Assembly (NCBI GenBank): GCA_023129265.1
Contig: JAGMCJ010000087.1
Span: 1 to 7,341, forward strand
DNA: 7,341 bases
Direction: 5' to 3'
DNA from: Thermoplasmata archaeon
Lineage (GTDB): Archaea > Thermoplasmatota > Thermoplasmata > RBG-16-68-12 > JAGMCJ01
The position numbers and the translations under genes were made by a program. The notes below the pieces were generated by a model. That model saw nothing but the letters and a program-made list of their open reading frames with translations. It was not told the DNA's origin and searched no databases. The first letter of the stretch is position 1. Each line of letters opens with the position of its first letter. Shown in pieces: positions 1-4,911 of the stretch.

Positions 1-1
1 G

Positions 2-370
2 ATACCTTCGAACGAAATGCTAGAACATGTGATGGCCTCCGATCTAGTCATCGCGCTGAATGACCCCAGATACGCGAACATCCGCTTGGCGGTCTCCACC
101 AGGTTACTCAGTGCCATGATGGTAGGAAAGCCATCAATCGTGAGCGAGGGGACGGGAGATGCGGAAATCGTGAGTAAGGAGGATACCGGGGCGGTCGTGC
201 GCTTTGATGACGTCGAGGGGACCAGAAACGTCATACTCGAGTTGTTGAAGGATGAGGAGAGGCTCGGGCGGATTGCGGAGAACGGCAAGAGAGCAGCGAA
301 AGAGAGGTACAACTGGGGCATTATGAAGGAAAGGCTGATCAAGGTTTACAGGAGCCTGGAAACCAGCTAG
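2..370 (+). CDS. Glycosyltransferase family 4-like protein, C-terminal part (5' end outside window)
   Basis: This is the end of a GT-B fold sugar transferase, open to the left edge in this frame and ending with TAG at 368-370. The visible 122 residues resemble the nucleotide-sugar-binding half of GT4 enzymes: a STRLLSAMMVGKP segment, then EGTGDAEIV and TGAVVRFDD, then a helical tail with the usual Asn-Gly-(Lys/Arg)-Ala and (Tyr/Phe)-x-Trp elements (NGKRAAKERYNW). In typical GT4 enzymes the first of these segments reads LLEAMA and supplies the second Glu of the E-x7-E motif; here that position is Ser, so the donor-binding site may be non-standard. The PHP gene follows after 11 bp on the same strand, which suggests one operon. 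Donor, acceptor and catalytic competence cannot be judged from this fragment. Family assignment is moderately sure. Confidence 0.75.
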   Translation: MPSNEMLEHVMASDLVIALNDPRYANIRLAVSTRLLSAMMVGKPSIVSEGTGDAEIVSKEDTGAVVRFDDVEGTRNVILELLKDEERLGRIAENGKRAAKERYNWGIMKERLIKVYRSLETS

Positions 371-381
371 GCGATCCATCA

Positions 382-1056
382 ATGGGGTATGCCTTGACAA
401 GGATTGATATGCACATTCACTCGGATTTCTCCGACGGCTTGAACACCCCTCGTGAGATAGTGGAGTTCGCACTAACTCGCAGGTTCGATAGCATCTGCAT
501 AGCCGACCATGTGAGTCGCGACACCGGATGGCTGGATGACTTCCTCATGGAGATCAAAGCGCTCAGGAATGAATTCGAAGGAAGGATAGAGATTCTCGCG
601 GGCCTGGAGGTTGAGGTTCTAGACATGAGAGGAAACCTGGACGTAGACCCCACTCGGGTATCATCTGCCGATCTTGTCCTCGCTTCATTTCACTGGATTC
701 CGGGGAAGAGTGGACGTATGAGTTGGAGGGCGATTCGGATGGACAGGGCCATTGCGCTGGAGAACTGGTTTACTGCGATGAGGGCGGTTCTCAGAAACAA
801 GCAGGTCAAGATGATAGCTCATCCGGGATTCATCTTGAAGTCGTACAAGATCGAAATACCGACTTACGTGAAAGAAGAGGTTGCGGTTTTGGCCGGCCGC
901 AGTGGAGTTGTGTTTGAGCATAACCACAAGTACCGAGTCCCAGATGACGAGTTCCTTTCTTTGCTGCAGACCGAGGGAGCTAGGATACTTCCTGGAAGCG
1001 ACGCCCATAGCCTTGTCGAACTTGATGAGCTGTGGAGGAGCTGGCCAGATGTGTGA
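382..1056 (+). CDS. PHP-domain metal-dependent phosphoesterase
   Basis: A 224-residue single-domain PHP (polymerase and histidinol phosphatase) protein. The family's metal ligands are all in place: His11-x-His13 with Asp18 (HIHSDFSDG), Asp42-His43 (ADH), Glu76 in GLEVE, His104, His147 in AHPG, and Asp207/His209 in GSDAHS. PHP enzymes use a multinuclear Zn/Mn/Fe centre to hydrolyse phosphoesters, and relatives include histidinol phosphatase and CpsB-type tyrosine phosphatases of polysaccharide loci. An extra EHNHKYR segment (179-185) near the active site fits the histidinol-phosphatase/YcdX-like branch. It probably shares an operon with the upstream glycosyltransferase, 11 bp away, which favours a role in glycan or sugar-phosphate metabolism; this is inferred from context only. 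The start at 382 is the first ATG after the previous stop; ATG 409 would begin immediately at the first metal motif and is less likely. There is no signal peptide and no clear Shine-Dalgarno sequence. Substrate unknown. Confidence 0.85.
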   Translation: MGYALTRIDMHIHSDFSDGLNTPREIVEFALTRRFDSICIADHVSRDTGWLDDFLMEIKALRNEFEGRIEILAGLEVEVLDMRGNLDVDPTRVSSADLVLASFHWIPGKSGRMSWRAIRMDRAIALENWFTAMRAVLRNKQVKMIAHPGFILKSYKIEIPTYVKEEVAVLAGRSGVVFEHNHKYRVPDDEFLSLLQTEGARILPGSDAHSLVELDELWRSWPDV

Positions 1057-1129
1057 ATGTCCTCCAAGCACTCAAGATTCTGACCCGCATGGTTCTAGCG
1101 TCGGGAGCGGTCTGACCCGAGCATTTCCA

Positions 1130-1138
1130 TTAAATATA
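1130..1138 (+). promoter_or_regulatory. TATA box for the GT2 gene at 1166
   Basis: The sequence TTAAATATA is centred about 32 bp upstream of ATG 1166. Archaeal transcription starts about 25 bp downstream of the TATA box, so the mRNA would be leaderless or have a leader of only a few bases, in line with the lack of a Shine-Dalgarno sequence before the ATG. It separates this gene from the GT4/PHP pair upstream. Confidence 0.6.
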
Positions 1139-1165
1139 TGCCCGCTGCATTAAGGGACGGCTCCG

Positions 1166-1957
1166 ATGTTGATCAGCATAATCGTGACTGCCAGGAATGA
1201 AGAAAGAAACATCGTCCATCTCCTCGACAGCTTGGTCAATCAGGAGCAGCCAATGGAAATCGTTATCGTGGATGCGAAGAGCACCGACCGCACTCGGGAA
1301 ATCGTTCGGCGGTACATGGATGAGTATGACTTCATCCAGTTGCTCGTGAAGCCAGGGACGAGGGGGAGGAGCAGGAATTTCGCCGTGGAGCAATCGAAGG
1401 GCGAAGTGGTTGCCTTTGTTGACGCCGACTGCATAGCAAATCCCTTTTGGGTAAGCAGAATGAGGGCCGCGCTGAACGAATGGGACATCGTGGCGGGGAA
1501 GACGATCAACATAGGCTACCAACCCTTCGAGGACCTTGAGCGGGTCGAGCTGATGTACAGAGGGTTCGACATCACGTTCCCGAGCAATAACCTGGTGTAC
1601 AAGAAATCGCTCTTCGACAGAATCGGCGGATTCGATGACTGGTTCATCACGGCCGAGGACATCGACCTCAACCTTAGAGCCGTGGAGGCGGGGGCGACGA
1701 TTCATTACGAGAAGGAAGCGATAATGTATCACAGGGCCCGCCCGACGTTCTACAAGTTCTACGAACAGGCATTCTGGAACGGGGTGGGGAGGAAGCAGCT
1801 CACACTCAAGCACGGAAGGCTGTGGAGGAACTACCGGCCCTTCGAGATGTTCAGGAGGGAGGCCAATCTCTGGTCTCTCACGAGACTCGTTCTAGCTCTT
1901 CTCGGCTATGCCGGGTACAAGTTCTTTGGAAGGAGGAAGGAACCGGAACAGGCCTAG
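1166..1957 (+). CDS. Family 2 glycosyltransferase with C-terminal hydrophobic segment
   Basis: A 263-residue GT-A fold, family 2 inverting sugar transferase. The N-terminal nucleotide-binding part shows TARNEE (8-13), VDAKSTD (35-41) and the metal-binding DxD as DAD (86-88, in FVDADC). The acceptor half has PSNNLVYKK (139-147), GGFDDWF (154-160) and the catalytic-base signature Glu164-Asp165 (TAEDIDL). Family knowledge: such enzymes move a sugar from a nucleotide or lipid-phosphate donor to a growing glycan or lipid. Residues about 236-254 (LWSLTRLVLALLGYAGYKFF) could form one membrane or peripheral helix, followed by a basic tail, suggesting action on the cytoplasmic face of the membrane. 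The start is fixed by the TATA box about 32 bp upstream. It stands alone as a transcription unit between the PHP gene and the repeat-rich patch. Sugar specificity cannot be predicted. Confidence 0.87.
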   Translation: MLISIIVTARNEERNIVHLLDSLVNQEQPMEIVIVDAKSTDRTREIVRRYMDEYDFIQLLVKPGTRGRSRNFAVEQSKGEVVAFVDADCIANPFWVSRMRAALNEWDIVAGKTINIGYQPFEDLERVELMYRGFDITFPSNNLVYKKSLFDRIGGFDDWFITAEDIDLNLRAVEAGATIHYEKEAIMYHRARPTFYKFYEQAFWNGVGRKQLTLKHGRLWRNYRPFEMFRREANLWSLTRLVLALLGYAGYKFFGRRKEPEQA

Positions 1958-1969
1958 TGAACGTGTTCC

Positions 1970-1987
1970 AGGTCGCGTCCCCGACCT
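1970..1987 (+). other. Short GC-rich hairpin just after the GT2 stop
   Basis: AGGTCG (1970-1975) and CGACCT (1982-1987) form a 6-bp stem with a 6-base loop, 12 bp after the stop codon at 1957. No T-run follows, so calling it a terminator would be weak; it may be chance or an mRNA 3'-end stabiliser. Confidence 0.2.
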
Positions 1988-1997
1988 CGTTCTGCCG

Positions 1998-2019
1998 GTT
2001 AACCTTAAACAAGGTTAAC
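1998..2019. repeat. Palindromic element, copy 1
   Basis: Arms GTTAACCTT and AAGGTTAAC are separated by AAAC, a perfect 9-bp dyad with a 4-base centre, followed by TTC. It lies between convergent genes (GT2 ending at 1957, small gene ending at 2015). It contains the TAA stop codon (2017-2015, minus strand) and part of the last Ser codon of the small gene. It could act as a transcription-end hairpin on either strand, or as the downstream boundary of a cassette. Confidence 0.9.
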
Positions 2020-2242
2020 TTCTCCCGCGCAAAGCCCTGATAGTGGCGTTGAGACTCTCTCTGGCCCTGACGTAGTAGTCGAGGATCATTCTTCTCGCCT
2101 TCTCTCTTGCCTCGGGATTGTCCTCCCTCCCCACACAAGTGTGCTTCTGAAAGCTCCTGCCGTTGGTGCTCCCGTACCACCAGAAGTAGATGTACCTGTT
2201 TCCCTTGATCGTCTTCACTGTCTGACCGCAACCAATCTGCAC
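2015..2242 (-). CDS. Small basic, aromatic-rich protein bracketed by palindromic repeats (unknown function)
   Basis: A 75-residue protein from a GTG at 2242 to a TAA inside repeat copy 1. I do not recognise a named family. Residues 9-40 look like two or three beta strands around a turn (KTIKGNRYIYFWWYGSTNGR, then FQKHTCVG). Residues 43-72 look like a long basic helix beginning DNPEAREKA. This beta-hairpin/helix pattern with KGxRYxYF is reminiscent of small arm-type DNA-binding domains at the N-termini of tyrosine integrases, but that is an impression, not an identification. Support for coding: codon use (AGG/AGA for Arg, G/C third positions) matches the neighbours; a TATA-like TTTTATGC lies about 34 bp upstream; GGTGGTGGTG just before the start may serve as a ribosome-binding site. 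Repeat copy 2 abuts its promoter, suggesting regulation through the repeat. A longer overlapping frame (1878-2267) looks like a shadow. Confidence 0.6.
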   Translation of the reverse strand: MQIGCGQTVKTIKGNRYIYFWWYGSTNGRSFQKHTCVGREDNPEAREKARRMILDYYVRARESLNATIRALRGRS

Positions 2243-2271
2243 AACACCACCACCAGACTAGCCCCACCAGA

Positions 2272-2279
2272 GCATAAAA
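2272..2279 (-). promoter_or_regulatory. Putative TATA box for the small gene
   Basis: On the minus strand this reads TTTTATGC, centred about 34 bp before GTG 2242. Repeat copy 2 begins at 2281, so it occupies the position where the TFB recognition element would lie. Any protein bound to the palindrome would touch or block the basal transcription machinery. Confidence 0.4.
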
Positions 2280-2280
2280 G

Positions 2281-2302
2281 GTTAACCTTAAACAAGGTTA
2301 AC
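2281..2302. repeat. Palindromic element, copy 2
   Basis: Identical to copy 1 across all 22 bases (arms GTTAACCTT/AAGGTTAAC, centre AAAC), followed by TTTCTTC. It sits directly upstream of the minus-strand TATA-like box of the small gene, in the position of an operator, and with copy 1 it brackets that gene. Confidence 0.9.
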
Positions 2303-2359
2303 TTTCTTCATACTATTCCCCGCGAACCTGTGGGTAATCACAAGCCCGATGTCTGCAAG

Positions 2360-2381
2360 GTTAACCTTAAGCAAGGTTAAC
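2360..2381. repeat. Palindromic element, copy 3
   Basis: Both 9-bp arms are identical to copies 1 and 2; only the centre differs (AAGC instead of AAAC). The start is 79 bp from the start of copy 2. That the only change is in the unpaired centre is what selection on the dyad would give. Confidence 0.9.
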
Positions 2382-2417
2382 TCAGAGTGGCACTTCGCCG
2401 GGACAGGTCCTCACAGA

Positions 2418-2439
2418 GTTAACCATAAACATGGTTGAA
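2418..2439. repeat. Palindromic element, copy 4 (degenerate, compensated change)
   Basis: Left arm GTTAACCAT, centre AAAC, right part ATGGTTGAA. Compared with the consensus, the left arm has T to A at its eighth base and the right arm has A to T at its second base, which is the paired position, so the dyad survives. Two outer right-arm bases (seventh A to G, ninth C to A) are not compensated. Start-to-start distance from copy 3 is 58 bp. Confidence 0.75.
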
Positions 2440-2495
2440 TTCTTTCAGCCCATCCTCGAGACTCCACGGTTGCTGCAAGCTCCAGTCCTGGCAAG

Positions 2496-2517
2496 GTTAA
2501 CCTTAAACAAGGTTAAC
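2496..2517. repeat. Palindromic element, copy 5
   Basis: Identical to copies 1 and 2 over 22 bases and, like copy 1, followed by TTCGG/TTCTC-type sequence. With its left flank it contains a full 12-bp palindrome AAGGTTAACCTT (2493-2504). It ends 64 bp upstream of the TATA box of the GT2 gene at 2613, close enough for an upstream regulatory site. Confidence 0.9.
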
Positions 2518-2522
2518 TTCGG

Positions 2523-2536
2523 CGAGGAATTCCTCG
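2523..2536. repeat. Perfect 14-bp palindrome
   Basis: CGAGGAATTCCTCG is its own reverse complement with no spacer. It lies 5 bp beyond repeat copy 5 and 45 bp before the GT2 TATA box. It is unrelated in sequence to the 22-bp family. It could be an operator for a dimeric regulator or chance. Confidence 0.4.
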
Positions 2537-2581
2537 TGCCCGCCGGAGTCCCCTGTGGGCGAAGGCGGCAGGAAATGAGAC

Positions 2582-2590
2582 TTTAAATAT
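2582..2590 (+). promoter_or_regulatory. TATA box for the GT2 gene at 2613
   Basis: TTTAAATAT is centred about 27 bp upstream of GTG 2613, preceded by purine-rich GGAAATGAGAC that could serve as the TFB recognition element. The spacing predicts transcription starting at or next to the start codon, a leaderless mRNA, and supports the GTG start. Confidence 0.65.
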
Positions 2591-2612
2591 CCAGGAACGA
2601 TTCTTCTCCCCG

Positions 2613-3299
2613 GTGGTTCCAGTCAAGCTCACGGTCGTCATACCAACCATGAACGAGGCCGACTCGATCGGCAAGGTGATCGATGACGTCAAGAAGCATC
2701 TCTCCGAGACCGAGTACGAGATTCTCGTCGTCGACACGGACTCAACCGACGGAACTGTGGAGATTGCGGAGGAGAGAGGAGCCAGGGTCGTGAACGAGCC
2801 GCGAAGGGGCTACGGCAGGGCATACAAGACCGGCTTCAAGAATGCGAGAGGAGATTACGTCGCGACACTGGACGCGGACTGCACCTACCCCGCTGAACGA
2901 ATACCCGACTTCGTCGGAATCCTCGACTCTGGCGAGGCCGATTTCATCATCGGAGACAGGCTCTCGAACCTGTCCCCCGAGGCGATGACCCTCATGCACA
3001 GGATAGGCAATCGCATACTGAACGTCACAATGCGCCTTCTGTTCCGCGTCAAGGTGAAGGACTCCCAATCCGGTATGTGGGTGTTCAAGAGAGAGCTTCT
3101 GGACTCCCTCAACGTGACCAGCGACGGCATGCCCTTCTCGGAGGAGATAAAGATCGAAGCCATGACAAAAGGGTTCCGCGTGAAGCAGATCCCCATTGAC
3201 TACAGACCGAGGACGGGGCAAAAGAAACTGCAGAGCTGGGGTGACGGCTGGAGGAACTTCAAGTTCCTCATCTCGAAGAGGTTCGGCAGGGCACGCTAG
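2613..3299 (+). CDS. Dolichol-phosphate-sugar synthase-like GT2 glycosyltransferase
   Basis: A 228-residue GT2 enzyme of the DPM/DPG-synthase-like group, which moves mannose or glucose from a nucleotide sugar to dolichyl phosphate at the cytoplasmic face of the membrane. Motifs in order: VVIPTMNE (8-15), VVDTDSTDGT (39-48), EPRRGYGRAYKTGF (62-75), the metal-binding DAD (87-89, TLDADCTYP), GDRL (114-117), QSGMW (152-156), a SEEIKIEA segment with the catalytic acidic region, and a basic tail around YRPRTGQKKL. It lacks the C-terminal GtrA-like or two-helix membrane anchor of some relatives, so membrane contact would be peripheral. The start is GTG, supported by the TATA box at leaderless distance; no earlier start is sensible. 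Its TAG stop shares the tetranucleotide CTAG (3296-3299) with the convergent ftsY stop. Exact sugar unknown. Confidence 0.88.
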   Translation: MVPVKLTVVIPTMNEADSIGKVIDDVKKHLSETEYEILVVDTDSTDGTVEIAEERGARVVNEPRRGYGRAYKTGFKNARGDYVATLDADCTYPAERIPDFVGILDSGEADFIIGDRLSNLSPEAMTLMHRIGNRILNVTMRLLFRVKVKDSQSGMWVFKRELLDSLNVTSDGMPFSEEIKIEAMTKGFRVKQIPIDYRPRTGQKKLQSWGDGWRNFKFLISKRFGRAR

Positions 3300-4231
3300 T
3301 CCTCGAATATCCTGTTTATCATCCACTCCGCGTCGAATCTGGTCAGGTCTCCGTACTCCTGCCCTGTCCCGACGTATATGATCGGCTTCCCTATCGCCTT
3401 CGAAATGGATAGTGCGGCCCCGCCCTTCGCGTCCGCATCTATCTTGCACAAGATTGCAGCATCTATGCCAACCGCTTCGTGAAACGCTTGCGCCTGGTCA
3501 ACCGCATCGTTGCCAGCAAGGGCGTCTCCCACGAAAATGACGATGTCGGGATTCGCGACCCTCCTGATTTTCTTCATCTCGTCCATGAGGTTGATGTTGG
3601 TCTGCATCCTTCCCGCGGTGTCTATCAGGACTACGTCCTTCCTCTTCGCCCGCGCGTGCTCCACCGCGTCGAACGCCACGGCCGCCGGATCGCCGCCGGA
3701 ATCGTGTTTGATGAGCCTGATGTCGAGGTTCTGCGCATGCTTCTCTAGCTGCTCTATCGCCCCCGCACGGAACGTGTCGGCCGCGGCCATGACGCAGCTC
3801 AACCCCTTCCCCTTGAGGAGGTAAGCCACCCTCGCAATCGCGGTCGTCTTCCCCGTGCCATTGACCCCGACGAACATGATGATAACGGGCTTCTCGTGAT
3901 CCTCGATGAACTGCTCGAAGTCGAGCTTCTCCGTCACCAAGACATCCCTCAGTGCCTCCCTGAGAGCGGTCTCGATGCCCTCCGAGAAGCTGACCGTCCT
4001 CGAGACCTTCTTCCCTATCAGGTCTTCCCTCAGGCTCTCCTTGATCTCCTCTATCACCGGGAGGGCCACATCCGCTTCCATGAGGCCGACCTCAAGGTCC
4101 CAGAGCACGTTCTCCAGCTTCTTCTCCCTGATCTTCCTGCCCTTCTCCTCGGATATGATCTCCCCCGCCTCAGCGGCGGTCTTCTCCCGCCATCCCTTCA
4201 GACGGTCCTTCAGAAACTTGAACATGCTCAT
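3296..4231 (-). CDS. ftsY: Signal recognition particle receptor FtsY
   Basis: A 311-residue SRP-receptor GTPase that pairs with SRP54 to deliver ribosome-nascent-chain complexes to the membrane translocon. The N domain (about 20-105, helical) is followed by the G domain: P-loop GVNGTGKTT (122-130), DTFRAGA (152-158), DTAGR (204-208), the guanine-specificity/closing loop CKIDADAKGG (261-270) and GTGQ (287-290). DADAKGG is the usual archaeal form; the first residue is usually Thr but is Cys here. The acidic A domain of bacterial FtsY is absent, as is normal for archaea; instead a short basic amphipathic N-terminus (MSMFKFLKDRLKGW) could touch the membrane. The start ATG overlaps the prefoldin stop as ATGA (4231-4228), indicating translational coupling; ATG 4225 (Met3) is an alternative. 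It is the last gene of the L18Ae operon. Confidence 0.96.
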   Translation of the reverse strand: MSMFKFLKDRLKGWREKTAAEAGEIISEEKGRKIREKKLENVLWDLEVGLMEADVALPVIEEIKESLREDLIGKKVSRTVSFSEGIETALREALRDVLVTEKLDFEQFIEDHEKPVIIMFVGVNGTGKTTAIARVAYLLKGKGLSCVMAAADTFRAGAIEQLEKHAQNLDIRLIKHDSGGDPAAVAFDAVEHARAKRKDVVLIDTAGRMQTNINLMDEMKKIRRVANPDIVIFVGDALAGNDAVDQAQAFHEAVGIDAAILCKIDADAKGGAALSISKAIGKPIIYVGTGQEYGDLTRFDAEWMINRIFED

Positions 4232-4650
4232 TCCCGAGAACGGTATTTCTCGTATTCGGACTGAACTCTCTCGGTGTGGCCCGCCACCTCGCCGTCGAGC
4301 TCTGCCATACTCTTCGCCAACTCCTCCTCGGCGTCGGTCATCTGCTTGATCCTCTTGTCCAGCTTTGCTGTCGCGCCCTCCGCGGAGTCCATGATCATCA
4401 CGTCTGACCCCAGACCCACGATGACGTCCTCCTTGTTCTCAACCGCCGCGAAGACGAAGCAGTCGGCGCCGACAGGAACGAGCAGTCTCTCCCCTGTCTT
4501 CGTCTTGTTGAGCCGCGAAATCGTCTCCTTCGCCCGCACGTGCTCCTCCAGGGACATCCTGAGAAGGTCGCTCTGCTTGACCAGGCCATCGAGTTGCATT
4601 CTGGCCAAGTCAAGGGTCGCCACCGCCTTCCTGAGGTCCTCCTCCGTCAT
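4228..4650 (-). CDS. pfdA: Prefoldin alpha subunit
   Basis: A 140-residue subunit of the archaeal prefoldin hexamer (two alpha, four beta), a jellyfish-shaped holdase that passes unfolded chains to the thermosome. Residues about 1-48 and 97-138 are heptad-rich coiled-coil helices. Between them, residues about 55-93 give the beta-hairpin region typical of the alpha subunit: LLVPVGADCFVFA, then VIVGLGSDVMI and DSAEGA. Length matches the family. It is the middle gene of the L18Ae - prefoldin - ftsY operon, with ATGA overlaps at both ends (4650-4647 and 4231-4228), so all three proteins are likely made from one mRNA. This gene order is known from many euryarchaea and links ribosome, chaperone and SRP functions. 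Confidence 0.93.
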   Translation of the reverse strand: MTEEDLRKAVATLDLARMQLDGLVKQSDLLRMSLEEHVRAKETISRLNKTKTGERLLVPVGADCFVFAAVENKEDVIVGLGSDVMIMDSAEGATAKLDKRIKQMTDAEEELAKSMAELDGEVAGHTERVQSEYEKYRSRE

Positions 4651-4883
4651 TTCTCTGCACCGCCTTTGATCAAGAACCCCACGATTGGGTCTTGGACCTG
4701 GTCCTCCTCCAGCTCTTCAACTGACGTTATCTTGATGTTCCTCCGCTTCACTCTGTGCTTGCTTCCCAAGTCTGAATACAGGCGTTTCACGGCATCTACC
4801 TGGTCCTTTGCCGCGACCTCCTTCTTGAATGGCGACCAGGCATCTCCCATGAGGAAGGTTCCAGATATCCTGTAGGGTTTCAT
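4647..4883 (-). CDS. rpl18a: 50S ribosomal protein L18Ae (LX/L20a)
   Basis: A 78-residue protein of the archaeal large ribosomal subunit, homologous to part of eukaryotic eL20 (L18a). It begins MKPYRISGTF and shows the family pattern: an N-terminal strand with FKKEVAAKD (19-27), a basic loop SKHRVKRRNIKI (41-52), the acidic VEELEEDQVQDP (55-66) and a hydrophobic end. The open frame continues upstream to 5219, but that part is antisense to the radical SAM gene and looks non-native, whereas ATG 4883 gives the exact family length. A TATA-like box lies about 33 bp upstream (4913-4920). It is the first gene of the three-gene operon with prefoldin alpha and ftsY, joined to the next gene by ATGA. 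Its start codon overlaps the longer possible start of the divergent gene in the palindrome CATG (4881-4884). Confidence 0.93.
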   Translation of the reverse strand: MKPYRISGTFLMGDAWSPFKKEVAAKDQVDAVKRLYSDLGSKHRVKRRNIKITSVEELEEDQVQDPIVGFLIKGGAEK

Positions 4884-4911
4884 GGCGGATCCCTTTCCCT
4901 TATTCCCTCCG

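Larger units (their letters stand above)
2243..2612. other. Gene-free repeat-rich intergenic region
   Basis: This 370-bp stretch separates the small minus-strand gene from the second GT2 gene. It holds repeat copies 2-5 (starts 2281, 2360, 2418, 2496), the minus-strand TATA-like box at 2272-2279, a perfect 14-bp palindrome at 2523-2536 and the GT2 TATA box at 2582-2590. The sequences between copies (57, 36 and 56 bp) share only short pieces, such as TGCAAG before copy 3 and in the gap before copy 5. I see no convincing gene, tRNA or insertion-sequence end in it. Confidence 0.7.

Noticed and set aside
1130..1813. 227-aa minus-strand open frame antisense to the first GT2 gene
   Set aside because: The plus strand carries DAD and ED motifs of GT2; the antisense frame is rich in His/Pro/Arg with no domain signal.
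1998..2019. Intrinsic terminator between GT2 and the small gene
   Set aside because: The hairpin is AT-rich and followed only by TTCTC on one strand and no T-run on the other; identical elements also occur where no gene ends, so a general terminator role is unlikely.
1878..2267. 129-aa minus-strand open frame over the GT2 3' end and the small gene
   Set aside because: It overlaps the well-supported GT2 gene, has low-complexity Trp/Gln/Arg-rich composition and reads the repeat in frame; the 75-aa frame has better protein character and a fitting promoter.
1998..2302. Classic insertion sequence or MITE with terminal inverted repeats
   Set aside because: The bracketing elements are palindromes rather than a matched inverted pair, no target-site duplication is visible outside them, no transposase is present, and further copies lie outside the unit.
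2281..2517. CRISPR array
   Set aside because: The repeat is a perfect palindrome of only 22 bp, the intervals are 57, 36 and 56 bp, another copy lies 261 bp away across a gene, and there are no cas genes or leader in the window.
2303..2612. Replication origin
   Set aside because: Palindromic iteron-like repeats raised the idea, but there is no Orc1/Cdc6 gene, no G-rich origin recognition box and no marked AT-rich unwinding tract.
2742..3449. 235-aa minus-strand open frame across the second GT2 gene and the ftsY end
   Set aside because: It crosses two well-supported genes and is a mirror of their codon bias.
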